From: Dioszegia crocea
Taxonomy: Eukaryota > Basidiomycota > Tremellomycetes > Tremellales > Bulleribasidiaceae
Length of the DNA: 64,000 nt
Reading direction: 5' to 3'
Assembly: GCA_001600615.1 (NCBI GenBank)
Contig: BCKK01000003.1
Location: forward strand, 1,846,181 to 1,910,180
Position numbers and translations under genes: made by a program. Positions 25,253-37,379 of this stretch are shown here, piece after piece; the first letter of the stretch is position 1; every line of letters starts with the position of its first letter. The notes beneath the pieces are model-generated. The model did not search any database, was not told the origin of the DNA, and was given only the letters and a program-made list of their open reading frames with translations.

Positions 25253-25927
25253 GGTGTGGGAAGGAGATGCATTGGTGGTGTGGTAGGAGATCACCTTGTG
25301 CAGTAAAGGATTGGATACTCGGACGAGGGATATCCGAAGCTCTTTCAGGCACGGCCCAGGGTTGTGGATGCACACAGGCGCGTCATGGCATGACATAAAC
25401 AATTGCCCAAAGGGGGAGCTGTGCCTGAAACGAGGCGCGTGAGGGGATGTTGTTGACGTAAAGAAAAGTGAAAGATGGCCGGACTCAAATCCTCGTTTTC
25501 TGAACTATCCTCCTGCGTTCCGGCCCGGGTCCCCCCTTATTAGACCTTCTTCACCCTTATCACCTTCGTTCCACTCCTTACTCACATCTTGATCGGTACG
25601 TCATACACGAGCCGACGCGCAGTGGCAAAAAGGAAGCCCAAAAGAGAGCCCGTTCGAATCACTTCGATCCGCCAACAACTCGCGCAGATCACTCGGACCC
25701 TGAGTCAGGTCTCACATTCCACACTCAACAGCCTCGTCCATTCTTTCACTACTCCTGGGCGATGAGCTCGAAATCTTTCTGCATCTGAAGGAAGATTACT
25801 CTATCGAAGCGCGTCGCATACCCGCGCAATTCTGTCAACTCCAACTCTCGGTTGAGCTTATCTGCTCATCCGCTCCCCGCGCACTCCGTCCGTCTTTCCA
25901 CATCCCATATCGCCACCTCCAGGCCTC
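25253..25927. other. intergenic, promoter of histidine kinase
   Basis: About 675 bp with a pyrimidine-rich tract near 25525-25600. The nearest ATGs before 25928 are not in a useful frame. No RNA gene is seen. Confidence 0.4.
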
Positions 25928-28900
25928 ATGCCGTCCATGAGCACACACGAGCACCCTCCTCGGGGTTCTCAAAACCAACGAGCGCGATTTGCCCCATCGC
26001 GTTATTCCACCGCGTGGGAGAAGGTCAAGAAACACCTCACACCCCCATCTCATCCCTCCACCACATCTGAATCTGCCGTGGATTCTTCCTTCAACCACAC
26101 AGACATCCTCTACCTCGAGAGCGAGCACGGCCGCGTCTCTGGCCCCACTCTCGATCTGCTCAATCCCTTAGCGGGGACCAACAGTAAGCATAAAAAACAG
26201 GTCCGTCGCCGACCCAAATCGTCAGCGGCAAACTCTACTTCGCGGTATGGCGATGACGACGATCCGAACCTAAATCCTAGCGATCCTTTCGGGCATACCG
26301 TTGTCGATAATGACTTTGAGCAATTTGTGCCGCCGGCAGCAAGGAGCGAATCGGGGAGTACGAATCAAGGTGCCGAGACGAAAGATTCTGGGACGGGGAT
26401 GTTTTCACGGACTTCAAAAGCGGAAGATGAGGACGGGGAAGATGAGTTGGCGGGGAGAGAATCTAGGACGGATGTGGGGAGTATACGTCGGGATAGACGG
26501 CAGAGCTGGGTGAAGAGAACGACGGTGTATGAGTTTGTGACGGGGAGATTTTGGCCCAACTTTAGGCATTTCTTTGATTCCAGTTTCCCAGAGGAGAGTA
26601 AAGAGCGGGCGTTCCAGAAGGAAGTGAGTGACATCGAGCTATCGTTAAGATTGGGCTCATTCGTAGATGTGGTTCATGAGTAAAGGCGGTGCGATCGCTT
26701 CAGCTACCTATTTCCTTATCGCTTGGGTTTTGACTGTGTCACTACTTCCTATGCCCTTGTCCAACTTGAACTGGGGCTTGTATGTCGCTTGCGCAGGAGT
26801 AAGTCCCTCCTTTGGCCAATCAGTCCATGCCCACTCTCCAAAAGACTCCCCCAGTACCAAATCCCTAACACCTCAGTTCCTTACGATACCCATCGTCGTC
26901 TACATCATCTTCGACTTCCCACGCCGACAACCTCACATCTACCAGCCCTGGCTGATGGCCGCCACCTGGATATTTGCCGATATCCTAGTCATCGAAATGA
27001 AGACCTGCGGCTTCTTCTCGACCAATAACCAATGCGGCAGTCGGAATTTCATCAACCTCTTCGGATGGGCTTACGGCCAACCCGTTCTTGCAATCTTTAC
27101 CATGAAGCAAGGAAGGGCGTATGCCGTCGTGGGCGCGGCACAATGGTTGATCCTCATGTGTGGATTGTTGATGACGGAGGATAATTATCCGACACTATTC
27201 TACAGGAATATCGTCATGTGTGAGTCTCCCCCGTACTTTTGCCTCAGTATCCTATCTGACATACCAGTTGCATTCTTCCAAGCATTCATCATTGGCGCTT
27301 CATTCCTTCGAGAACGGTCAGATCGGCAGATGTTTGCTCTTCGACAACAGCTCAAGATCCAATATCGAGCTACACAATCCGCCCAGGTTCTCGAGCGTCG
27401 ATCGGCAGATTCAAAGAAACGATTCGTTTCCTACATCTTCCATGAAGTGCGGGTACCGCTCAATACTGCTTTGCTGGCTGTTCAGAATTTGGAGGGGGAG
27501 GATGTGTTCAGGGGATTGGAGGAGGATCAGGCGGAGATGGTACATGGTCTAATGGGCAGTCTGACAATGATGGAGAAGGTAAGCCTTAGCGTTGGGTTGT
27601 ATGGGTCAAAGCTAATGGATAGGTCCTGAATGATGTCTTGTCGTTCAACCGGATGGAATCGGGTAAATTCACCCAAGCGAGAAAACCCTTTGATTTCCAT
27701 AAATCCATCCAACTCGTCGCGCTCAGTCATCGGATGCAGGCGCAAATGGCGGGTATCGAATTGATTGTGGAGCTAGATAAGGATATCGATAAGATTGGTG
27801 GGATGTTTGTAGGGGACGAAATGAGGTTGAGACAAGTTACAAGGTGAGCTCAGAAGTTTTCCTGGAGTAGTATAACTATAACTCAGTGACCTTAGCTGAC
27901 GCCGCCGCAGTAATCTCGTTTCCAACTCTATCAAATTCACCGAACAAGGTTCCGTCCGAATAGTCACTAAACTTCTTTATCCCCGTTTTGGACCTACACC
28001 TTCTACCGAGATTGACGATCCTTTGAATATTGCCGCTGGGAATGCGCAGGCCCAGGTGAAGCATGTCGAAGATAGGGAGAAGGATAATGAGAAGGGTCAA
28101 TATTTGCCTGAGGTGGATTTGGAGAAGGGTTCAGTACCGCTTGAAACTCGTCGTCAGAGTCGGGATTCGATAAGGGAGAAAGAAAATGGGGAGCAGAGAC
28201 GCAGGGAGAAGGCGGTGGTCAGGGTTGAAATTCACGATACGGGTGTTGGATTAAAAAAGCAGGATGTTATTGAGTAAGTCTGATGTTCGGGATTGAAGGA
28301 ATAGGGCTAACACAATAGTAATCGGTTATTCTCACCGTATGTCCAAACTGAAATTGGACGTCGACAAGGTGGCAAAGGATCCGGATTGGGTTTAGCCCTC
28401 GTTCGACAAATCGTCAAACTTTCAAATGGCCGATTAGGGGTTGAATCTCAATTTGGAAAAGGGTCCATGTTCTGGTTTGAATTACCATACTCTATCCCGA
28501 CTAAACGGAAAGATATGGTACATCATCTAGGGATGAGTCTTTTGGGATCACCGAAGTCTGCAACTAGGGGCTCACCAACCATCCTTCATAATCCTACAAT
28601 ACCCCCACTGTATATCCCAACTGGAACCCCCTCTGGACCTGCCAGACATCCTACGCCTATCCTTCAAAATTCCCCACTCTCGCCATTATCCCAGACTCCC
28701 TTATCACCCCCGAATCCCACCCCCGCCGTACATGTCGTCGACTACCAGTCGCCTGACTCTGTGCCCCATCGACCACACTTGACGGGGTCTGACTACCCAC
28801 CACCACCTGGCGCAGGCGCAGGCGCAGGGCACCACCGTCCAACAATGCCTGAATCAGATTCAGAGATGTTGCTCCTCCCCGAGGCTCATGTCGGACAACG

Positions 28901-29785
28901 GCCCGTACCAATGGAAGAAATCATCACTTCTACTTTCCCTTCGACATATACCGAAACTTCAACCCCAACGCCCATGTCACCCGAAACGAGGGCGAATACG
29001 AATCCGTTCGATAGTGCTCGACCGTTCCCTCAGCGGACGTCGAGTGATTCGGGACGGACAAGATTTGATAGTCCGCCTGGAAACAGTGCGACGACTGGTC
29101 AATCGGGTTCTTCAGCGGGAGCTGGGATTATACCCGCGCAACCTGCACCGGCTGGAGTGACGGGTCAAGCGGGGCCAGCATCGCCAAGTGTGGAAGGACC
29201 GCTGTGCACTTTGGTCGTCGATGACGATAAGTGAGTATTGGATCACAGCAGAGAGGAGAGACGGAACAAAAGCTGATTATGGTAGATTGACACGTATGCT
29301 CATGTCCCGGATGTTGACTCGATTGGGACATCAAGTGACTACGGCTGAAAATGGGAAAATGGCCCTAGAGCTATTGACGGATTGTTTCGAGGGTAAAGCA
29401 GGTGTACCCAAATTTGACATTGTATTCCTTGACAAGTGAGTTTTTTTCCCTCTTCCCATCTCTCTGCCCTCTTCCCTCTTCCTGGACATTGTCTTGTATT
29501 CCAAGGGTTGACGCTAACTCCACTAGTCAAATGCCTCTCATGTCAGGTGTCGAAGTCGCACACCACGTCCGAGAGATGGGTCAACATATCTTCATTGTGG
29601 GCTGTACAGGCAATGCACTCAGGGAAGATCAAGAGGAATATATCGCCGCGGGCGCCGACGATATCTTGACGAAACCGATCCATCAAAAGGCGGTATTGAA
29701 TATGATCGGAGAGGCTAGGAAGCGGATAGCGGGCGAGACGGTTTGGGTTAGAGGAGGTGGAGAAGATAGGAGAGGGAGTGCGTGA
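25928..29785 (+). CDS. hybrid histidine kinase with membrane-spanning N-terminal domain
   Basis: Nine exons are read: 25928-26623, 26667-26798, 26877-27219, 27268-27578, 27623-27843, 27911-28273, 28319-29230, 29286-29435 and 29527-29785, giving 1128 residues. A disordered N-terminus (~1-230) is followed by about six hydrophobic helices (~235-405) and a helical linker. The H-box FHEVRVPLN has His near 449, the N-box is NLVSNSIKF, G1 is DTGVGL and G2 is GSGLGLAL. A Pro/Ser/Thr-rich linker (~740-985) leads to a receiver domain with acidic DDDK (~990), phospho-acceptor Asp in VFLDN (~1042) and Lys in LTKPI (~1092). Such kinases feed the Ypd1 phosphorelay to Hog1 or Skn7. The signal sensed by the membrane domain is unknown. 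An unusual ~75-residue charged insert splits the ATPase domain between the N and G1 boxes. Confidence 0.92.
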
Positions 29786-30005
29786 TGGGTGTGTAGATTA
29801 ATGGGCTGGGAGTTGTGTAAGAGTAGGGGCTGGGTGGGGCATATAATCTGGGTCATTGGTTCTTATCGCTTAATTCGATAGCTGTATCATAGATAGTTAC
29901 CTTGATTCGCATTTATGATTTACTTCAGAATTGTATAGACATTCAAATCTTGGATACATACACCGGGCAAATGCCAGACTCAAAGACTAGTTGCACGACA
30001 CTTGC

Positions 30006-31380
30006 CTACTTCTTCCCACCCTTCAACTCTTGCTCGATAAACTCCTCAACGGCCTCATTGTATCCTTCCTCTTTATCATCCACCTCAAAGCCCATCTTTT
30101 GGGCAATCGCACTATCGTAATCGCCCGCCCAGGTCTTACAGATTGTTTGAACGGCAGTGTCGATTTTGTAATCAACCAATTTGAGAGATTCTTCACCTCC
30201 GTATTTCTTCCTATTTATCATTAGCCCAACTTCCCACACCTCGACATCTGAATGGCCAGAAGTGGAATGAAGTGGGAACTTACAAAGCAGCCAACATCTG
30301 CTTGGGGGTAACTCTGACCCCGGGCAGATTGATGCTCCTTCCTTCTCCCTTAGGGAACCGATCTTCGGGCATACAACCCGCATAAGCAATGTTACGCAGG
30401 ACAGTGGTGACTTTTGTGCAGTAAAGGGGGTATTGCTCGACGTTTGGGTCATCAGGTGATGAAGCGATAGGAAGGGTGGTACGGATGCCTTGGAGAGGTT
30501 CACGGATCAGGCCAGAGACGAAGGAAGAGGCGGCGGTGGATGGCTGTGGGTGTCAGTTGTTGGGCCTGAGGATGGGGTCAATGTGAACTTACTGCGCCTG
30601 ATCGGATACAAACAGTTGGCAAGCGGACTGATCGGGTGTCGAGATAGCCTATTCTTCAGCTGGGGTCACCCCTCTTGTGTGGAACACTTGACTCACCCTT
30701 CCGTCCATAATCATAAACGTAAAGCTCCATAATATTCTTCTCAATCCCATAACTCGTACCGGGGTAAAGCGGTGTCTTTCGCGGATCAACATGATCCAAC
30801 GGTCCACAACCAGGTCCACCATAGATGGCCAGACTGGACACAAAGACATAGACTGGTTTCTTATCGCCCGTCTGACCCGTCTCTGTCGCGTGGGCATGAG
30901 CGGCACGTAAGACATTGAGGTGTGAATCCACATTGACCGCGTAGCCTAGGTCGAAGTTGGCTTCAGACCCTCCTGACATGATACCGCTAGACTTGTCAGA
31001 AATCTGTGCAACTAGGCCGAGGGAAGACTTACTGGAGAGCATAAACAAGGCCGATCTTCTCTCCCTTGAATAAAGACTTGACAGCGGATACATCCCCCAA
31101 ATCAGCCTTGACGGCCTTAAGCTTGGATTCGTCCGATACGCCGAAAGTAGGAGGCTCAATCACGTCAGTCAAGAGAAGTTTGACGTCGGGCGCGTATTTG
31201 AGAAGAAGCTGAGTGAGCTTCTGGCCAACGAAGCCTGGGAATCATCAGCGTTCCGCCTTCATACCGAGACGTAGACGAAGACCGAAGACCGAGCCATAAC
31301 TTACCGCCCGCACCCGTAATGAGGATCGTCTCGACGTGCGAGGGGATCTTGATAGCGTCGTATGTTGGGATTCCGGACAT
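30006..31380 (-). CDS. NAD-dependent epimerase/dehydrogenase, D-erythronate dehydrogenase-like
   Basis: Six exons are read: 31380-31305, 31234-31033, 30986-30697, 30648-30593, 30543-30284 and 30210-30006, giving 362 residues. The extended SDR glycine motif GAGGFVG is completed across intron 1. HGIMSGGSEANFDLGY, SSLAIYGG, the catalytic SYGIEK (Y..xK) and RLPTVCIR follow, then STAASSFVSGLIREPL and NLPGVRVTP. These segments match the DenD family of D-erythronate dehydrogenases, which oxidise C4 sugar acids with NAD+. No targeting signal is visible. The bacterial enzyme works with a kinase and an aldolase-like partner, neither of which is adjacent here, so the physiological substrate is inferred only from family resemblance. 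Confidence 0.85.
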
Positions 31381-32208
31381 TGTACTGTTGCTGTCGAAAG
31401 GAGATGTACTCGTATGGAAGGTTGCTCCAACAGATGGATCATTCCGCACTCCACCCTTCCCCAAGCTGAGAAGACTTGGCCCGGACTAATCGTCGAGCCG
31501 CGTTTAGCCGGGGCCGGCCGGGCCGAGTGCCGCATGCCGGCATATCTGCTGCTGAGCCCATCATGATTGCCTGAGCGTCCAACACTTCATGTATGAGCGA
31601 GGAACCTGAGTGGTCTGTGCAGCATAGATTTATACGTGGCAGGCAGACTGTTCACAGATGAAAAGATATTCCAACAGAGTCTGGGCTCATACTGCGCTAA
31701 TCGAGCCAGAGACGAGGTCTCAGATTCCACCGGCGCCGAAAGTCCTAGCATCATATTCGACAGGAAGAGTAACTAGGATGAGCTGAACGGCATAGTATCG
31801 CTGTCATGTACTCGTGCATTGCCATTATCCAAGCACTATCAGGTCAAGCCTGATGAAATCAATCCGGGCATAGTTGACGGATTGTCGGGAACTACACGAG
31901 CGCTAGTAGATAGAGGTCCAGCCTGCAATACAATGAGCCAATGTACACTGCGTATCTGACTGTCAAGGTCGAGGAGACCAGTCGAGATACTAAGTGAAGA
32001 TGACGACTTACCTATATGTCCAAGATCAGGCAAGAGTGCGAAGCGGAGCCGACGCCCGGATAGTGTGTGAGCTGATTGAGTGACACTGGGCGGTCGGGAA
32101 GTGTCTACGTTAATCAGCGCTGCGTGCCTAAGAGCACGATCAGAGAATCAGACTCACAGTCCGATGTCCGTCGCTTATCTGCTGACCCTGCTCACCCTCC
32201 CCCCTTGC
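31381..32208. other. intergenic, nothing recognised
   Basis: About 830 bp between two minus-strand genes, containing the promoter of the epimerase. No repeat, RNA gene or convincing frame. Confidence 0.4.
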
Positions 32209-33770
32209 TTAACCCACTGCCGCACGCGCCATTTCATTCTCCCACTTCAGCTGCATCTCCAGCCCACTCGTCTCTTCGATCAATGGCGGTCTCTCCTCCA
32301 CCTCCCCATTCCTATCCCTCCCTAAAGACGCCTCCCTATTCTCTCCACCGACATGAGCCGAGGGATCATCGCTCGGAGGCAGAATCGGCCACTTAATATC
32401 CCTCTCCAATTGCGGAGTCCCCTGGTTGCTCGGACCCGCTTCCGCCTGCTGATGCCAAGGATGTGGGAGCGGTGGTTCGAGAGGCGGTAAGACTGATGAT
32501 CCCCATTTCGTATCCAATTCCAGTTGATGCAGATTGTTCAAACCTGCAGGCTGATTCGGCGCGAGATGGGGAGATCTGGCCACTCCCGATCCAGAGGCAA
32601 TTGCGAATGTAGGCGAAGTGGGTGATCCCCACTTAGTATCCATCTCCAACCTCGTCATTCCAACATCCTTCACCGGTGACCTTGCTCCTTCCCACTCTCC
32701 ACCCTGAGGAGTTAGGGGACTTTGGGGGAACGGGGTAATTCGTCCATGCCCGACTCCTTCGGCTTCTTCTTCATGAACCACCCCAACACCTTCTGTCATG
32801 CTCTCGCCTTCTGGCGTGATGGGTCCGGTTGTCGATCGACCCGAGGCAGATCGAGTGGATGTAACTCTTGATAAGAGATTACCGACCCGGCTGAGACTTC
32901 GACGGCTGATTGTACTCTCGACAGTCGATGTGCGGGGGATGGAGAGGGGAGTAGGGGCAGTACCGGAAGATGAAGGAGGGAGGGACTTCGATGTGGATCG
33001 CTTAAGTTGACGTTGTTCTTTAGCGGATCGGACACCTCGGATGGCTCCGCGAGATGAATGATTAAGGAAGGCGATAGATGCGGAGATGGGGCACAGGCAA
33101 AAGATGGCCGCTGCGAGCATCAGCTGAGTCTCTAGCCACTATCTACATTCAAGGTAGTAAAGACTCACTCCCATAACCCAACCCATTCAACGCTCCAATC
33201 GCACCACCCTCTTTGGCCCAATACCACGTCAACCCCACCGGCCCCTTCAGCCCTTCTCTCACTTCCGCCCAAGCGCCCAGCCCGCCCTCTTTCAGCCCCG
33301 ACCTGAAATTTGTCACTCGAGTTTTAGGCGCTTTGGCGAAAGGCGAAGGAAGTTCTCGGGGCTCAAGGAATGAACGGCGTTTCTGCCCGGGTCCTTATAG
33401 ATCAGCTCGGGCTCGCACAAAACCCGTTTATGATAGACTCACGAGCTACCTGACGATCCGAGTACCCTACTGTATCGCCTGAGGCTGCATGTCCCCAGTT
33501 CAGACCCCGGCCCGTAGTGGATGTAGGACTCTCAGAGTATGGTGGGGGAGCGAAACCGGCCCCTCCGCCTGCTGTAGCTGGAGGCGCTGGTGCGTGAATT
33601 TCGGTCGGTGAAACAACCTCGGTAGATGGCATACGAGGGGCTGGGATGGATCGGATAGGGGTCATTGGGGAGGCAGACGGTTGGTCGGCACGATAAGGAA
33701 AGGGCGAGATGTTGGAGTTGCCGCTATCAGTCCCGCGGGAAATTGTGGGCTGCCGGAGCTCTGACGACAT
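32209..33770 (-). CDS. predicted single-span membrane protein with LE.D.KW repeats
   Basis: Three exons (33770-33443, 33393-33169, 33110-32209) give 484 residues. The first ~110 residues are Pro/Ser-rich and disordered. Residues ~111-184 form a helical domain (KEGGLGAWAEVREGL, TWYWAKEGG). A hydrophobic segment at ~185-203 (AIFCLCPISASIAFL) could span a membrane. The C-terminal 280 residues are low-complexity but carry four copies of a short motif, L-E-x-(D/Q)-x-K-W, starting at residues 339, 381, 419 and 468. The exon 3 acceptor was set inside the ATG-like GCTGATGCTCGCAG because only this keeps the frame. I do not recognise a family; the repeats look like docking motifs for a partner. Confidence 0.68.
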
Positions 33771-35121
33771 TTCTGGAAGTCGGTGTCAGGACTTTCCCTG
33801 TCCGCTATCACAATGATCAGGACACTTTAGAGAGCGCCCAGCAAGATAGACTTGAAGGCCTGATAGGGTCAAGCGGGATGATGTACTGTTCGTGTAGCTT
33901 TGGTGGTGATCCGGCCGGGCAAATTCAGCCGGAACCGAGTCCGAAGTATGACGTAAGCTGCCAAACATCGCCTAAAGCTCGAGGCTGCCTATCTTTCCTT
34001 TCGCGATGTGCTCATATCTTACTCTAATGGTTACATCTGAAGAGTTGCTAAATACAGAAGCTTGCACTGCGCCAGCGACATTGAAGACCGGCTCAGACTG
34101 AGGAACCGAGCTTGATCCTCCTATCGCCACTGTCGCCTTTCAATCCTTCTCAACATATCCTCATACCTACCGTCCTCGTCTGACCCGTCGTTTGACAACT
34201 CGGATCAGACTCATGCAACCGAGTCACCGGATCGATAGGAAGGAGGGCTACGTGCCGTGGTGGGACCTCGTCGCAACGTTTTTGAGAGATGGACAGGCGG
34301 AAGGGGGAATAGCGCTAAAAGGTGATGGTGTAGGTTTCAAGAGAATTCGTGGAATGGAATTCGAGAGCGAGACAGCTGCGGAGGCTCTTACTAGGGGCAC
34401 GGAGATGAAGGGATGGACTGGAAGATGCGGAGATGTGGATGGACAGAGCGAGAGCGATCCTTGGCCGGGATAACTGGAGATGATCTTCCCACACGTTTCG
34501 GATGGTCAGGGCGGCGATGGCGTGGGAAGAGGGGGTCCTTTATTCCGCTACGATCCACACATACACACACACACACATCCCCTTCAGGGCCGAGATCCAG
34601 GGCGAGATGCGAGGCCTGAGCGTAAATTAGCGTTGACGCTGGGCGTTGACGGGATCAGCTGGACGAGGGTCTGACTGAATACTCTCCAATCTCGCTCTGA
34701 GATAACTCATGTACCTCGGTCCTACTATACTCGGTCACAAACCTCTTATTTCGGGTCGGTGATCTGGCAAGATGGACTAATGGATAGACCTCTCTTGAAA
34801 TTCAACCCGCCACAGCCTGAAACACGGGCGAGATCTGTCCCTCGATGCCATCACACACACCCTGTGAACCATCCCCGCACACACGCAGCTCGGACGGACT
34901 AGGGCGGGAGATGGCGGGGGAGATGACAGACCCTCCTTTCCTCATCCCTCAACCTTGGTTCCTGGTTCCTCGACCCCTCGGAAAGTTCGGTCGAGTCATC
35001 ATCTCTACGGCTCATCATCTCCTCATATCTCTCCACCCCTTGCTTCAGTCTACAAGCATCACTCACTAAGCCTCAACCCTACTTACATTCACTCCCATAC
35101 CTCCATCATTACAACAAAAAC
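33771..35121. other. gene-poor divergent region with CA repeat
   Basis: About 1.35 kb between divergent genes. It contains a short CA microsatellite and pyrimidine-rich promoter DNA upstream of 35122. A plus-strand frame at 34192-34473 has no convincing coding character. Confidence 0.4.
34556..34578. repeat. CA dinucleotide microsatellite
   Basis: About eleven CA units with one AT interruption. Confidence 0.85.
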
Positions 35122-37379
35122 ATGCACCAGACCACCCCAACCATCTTTTCCCCGGAATGGTTAGAACTGGCTGAGGTGAGCGAGATATCCAGATTACAAG
35201 GGTTGGTCAGAACTCAGCTGATCGACAGGGTCTGACTATCGCCGGTAACGAATGGACGCCAGAACAGCTCAAGGCGATCGACAAGCGCCGAACCGGTCTC
35301 GCCATTGCTCGGCCGGAGGAGATGAAGAAGCTTCTAGATACCGTAAGCCTGTCGAGTCAGACTGGGCTTCATCAATCGTACGGCGCTGATTATTTTAGTT
35401 CAGCAAACACCGACACTTTAGTATCAGCGGGCCTCCTGGTTCTGGCAAGTCCACCGAGTCAGTCATATCCCTGTCGCCGGATCATGGCAAAGCTGGGCTA
35501 ACGTGAGCAGAGTCGTCAAGATCTTCGCTCGTGCGATGCACAAGCACGTCCTGCTTGTCGAGCGTAACCGACTGGCGTCTGTGTCGGTCAGTGCGGACTT
35601 GGCAGTCCTTCTTGGAGGTAGGTTCGATCGTTCAGTCTGAAACGGAAGTCGAAACTCAGGCTGATGATTGCAGTGATGACCAAGGAACCCACCCAGGCCG
35701 AGATCATCGTCCTGCGTAACGGCAATAACAACCGCTACATCAAGGGCTCTATCACTCGAGTGGCGGTGGTCACGGAGGGGATAGAGGTGCGGGAGGTGTT
35801 GCGCGATGTGACTCAGGGGAGATATGGCGCCGTCGTTTTCGACCACGTCCAGGAGGAGTCTGGGGTGTTGGAGGTGTTGATGGCGTTTGCAAAATGGGCA
35901 AGTACGATCTCGTCAGCCCCGCTCCGAGAATCTTGATATATACTGTTGCTTGGATTTCCGCTGACTCTTGTCCAGTCAATGCAATCGAGAGGAAATGTCC
36001 GCTTCGCCTTCATCTCAAGCAACTACAATATGACCCCCCTCCGAGAATTCCTCGGTCTTCCCCGCGAAGCTCACTTCGACTTCCCCGCCCGAACCTACCC
36101 CCTTCTCATCGCTCATGCGATCGAACCAGTCTACGATCTCGCCCACTGGGTCGTCCGCCGCCTCGCGGCCTTCATCGCCACCCGGCCTGGCGATGTTCTC
36201 ATTTTTGCCGCCGGTCTGGCAGAGGGCGAGGAGTACCGCCGAATGATCTTGAAGGCAAATCTACCCGAGGATTTGGATGTCTACGTCATCTCCGCTAGCT
36301 CCAGCACTGACGCGAAGGACAAGGCGACTGGCGTGGGCAAAAAACCACGTACCAAACGCCGCATCACCATCTCCACCAATATCATCCAAGGCGGTATCAC
36401 CATCGTCGGCGCGGTTCTAGTCATCGATACTATGAAGTCCAAACTCGGCGTCTTCAACCCCGAATTCGACCGCGGAGAGCCCGTGACTGAGGTCATCTCG
36501 GCTGGTTCGGCCGACCAGAGGGCAGGGTGCGTGGGTAGGACCCAGCCCGGCTTTGTCGATCGCGCGATGACCAGGTCGGAATGTCACGAGCTGTATCAAT
36601 CATCTGAGCCGAAGATTCTGCACGAAGAGTATACTTCAACCCTCCTCATCAATCTGGCCATCACCCAGGCCTTGCAGGGGCGGACAGCAGGATATGGACC
36701 GCAGGTCTCGGGCAACCTTCTCGAGCTCAGGAGTAAGTACCCTAAGCTAGGCTCGGCTGACGATATCAGATCAAGCTCCGCCAGCCTTACAACGGCACGC
36801 TTTGATCGTGCTAGAGTCTCTCGGCGCTGTAGTCATTGGCGTCGATGGGGAGATCGATACGGCCAGACTCACCACGATTGGTTTGAGAATGGCTAGTCTG
36901 ACAGCTTCGCCCGAGGTAAGCCATATCTACTACCCCTATTTGGATATGGGCTGACGAATCTCCAGTACGCTCGGTCTCTGATCGCCAGCGAAGAGCTTGG
37001 TTGCGTTGGGGACATGATCCTCTTGATTGCTGCCAACTCCGTTCGTGAGTTATCGCTTCGTCTTTTCAAGAGATTCGGTGCTGACATTCTCAGCCCAAGA
37101 TATCTTCATACCCGCGAAGGATATCCGACGGCCTGAATTGCTGGAACGACAGCAATCCCTCATGGTGCCGGATCGAGGTGAGCAATTCTCGCCTTTCAAC
37201 GCTCTTCGGCAATGCTTTGGCCAGCGTGAGTCTTCCAACAAAGGCGATGGGCATTACTGACGACTCCAGCCCAAAAGCCGATGCTCTGGGCAAAAGGGCA
37301 TGCATTGTTGATGGCAGCAGTGGCTGAAGCGGGAGAGATTCAGGCGGCTTTACGGTCTCAGATGGGACTACAGAGATGA
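35122..37379 (+). CDS. degenerate DEAH-box (Prp43/Prp22-type) helicase-like protein
   Basis: Ten exons are read: 35122-35175, 35229-35342, 35399-35457, 35511-35617, 35674-35897, 35976-36732, 36770-36915, 36966-37044, 37094-37225 and 37270-37379, giving 593 residues, well short of Prp43 (~750). The order of DEAH helicase motifs is intact, but their residues are not. Motif I is GPPGSGKST (usable). Motif II is DHVQ where DEAH is expected. Motif III is SSN for SAT, motif V is STNIIQGGITI, and motif VI is QRAGCVGRTQPG, lacking an arginine. The HA2/winged-helix (LIVLESLGAV) and OB-like (SPFNALRQCFGQ) parts follow. Intron 5 appears to be a GC-AG intron. The catalytic Glu is missing, so ATP hydrolysis is doubtful. 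The open, spliced frame argues for a functional pseudo-enzyme rather than a pseudogene. Confidence 0.8.

Noticed and set aside
25621..25680. GTTCGAATC resembling a tRNA B box
   Set aside because: No matching A box or acceptor-stem pairing at tRNA distance.
34192..34473. 93-codon plus-strand frame in the gene-poor region
   Set aside because: It begins at a TTG, has no family resemblance and no splice partner.
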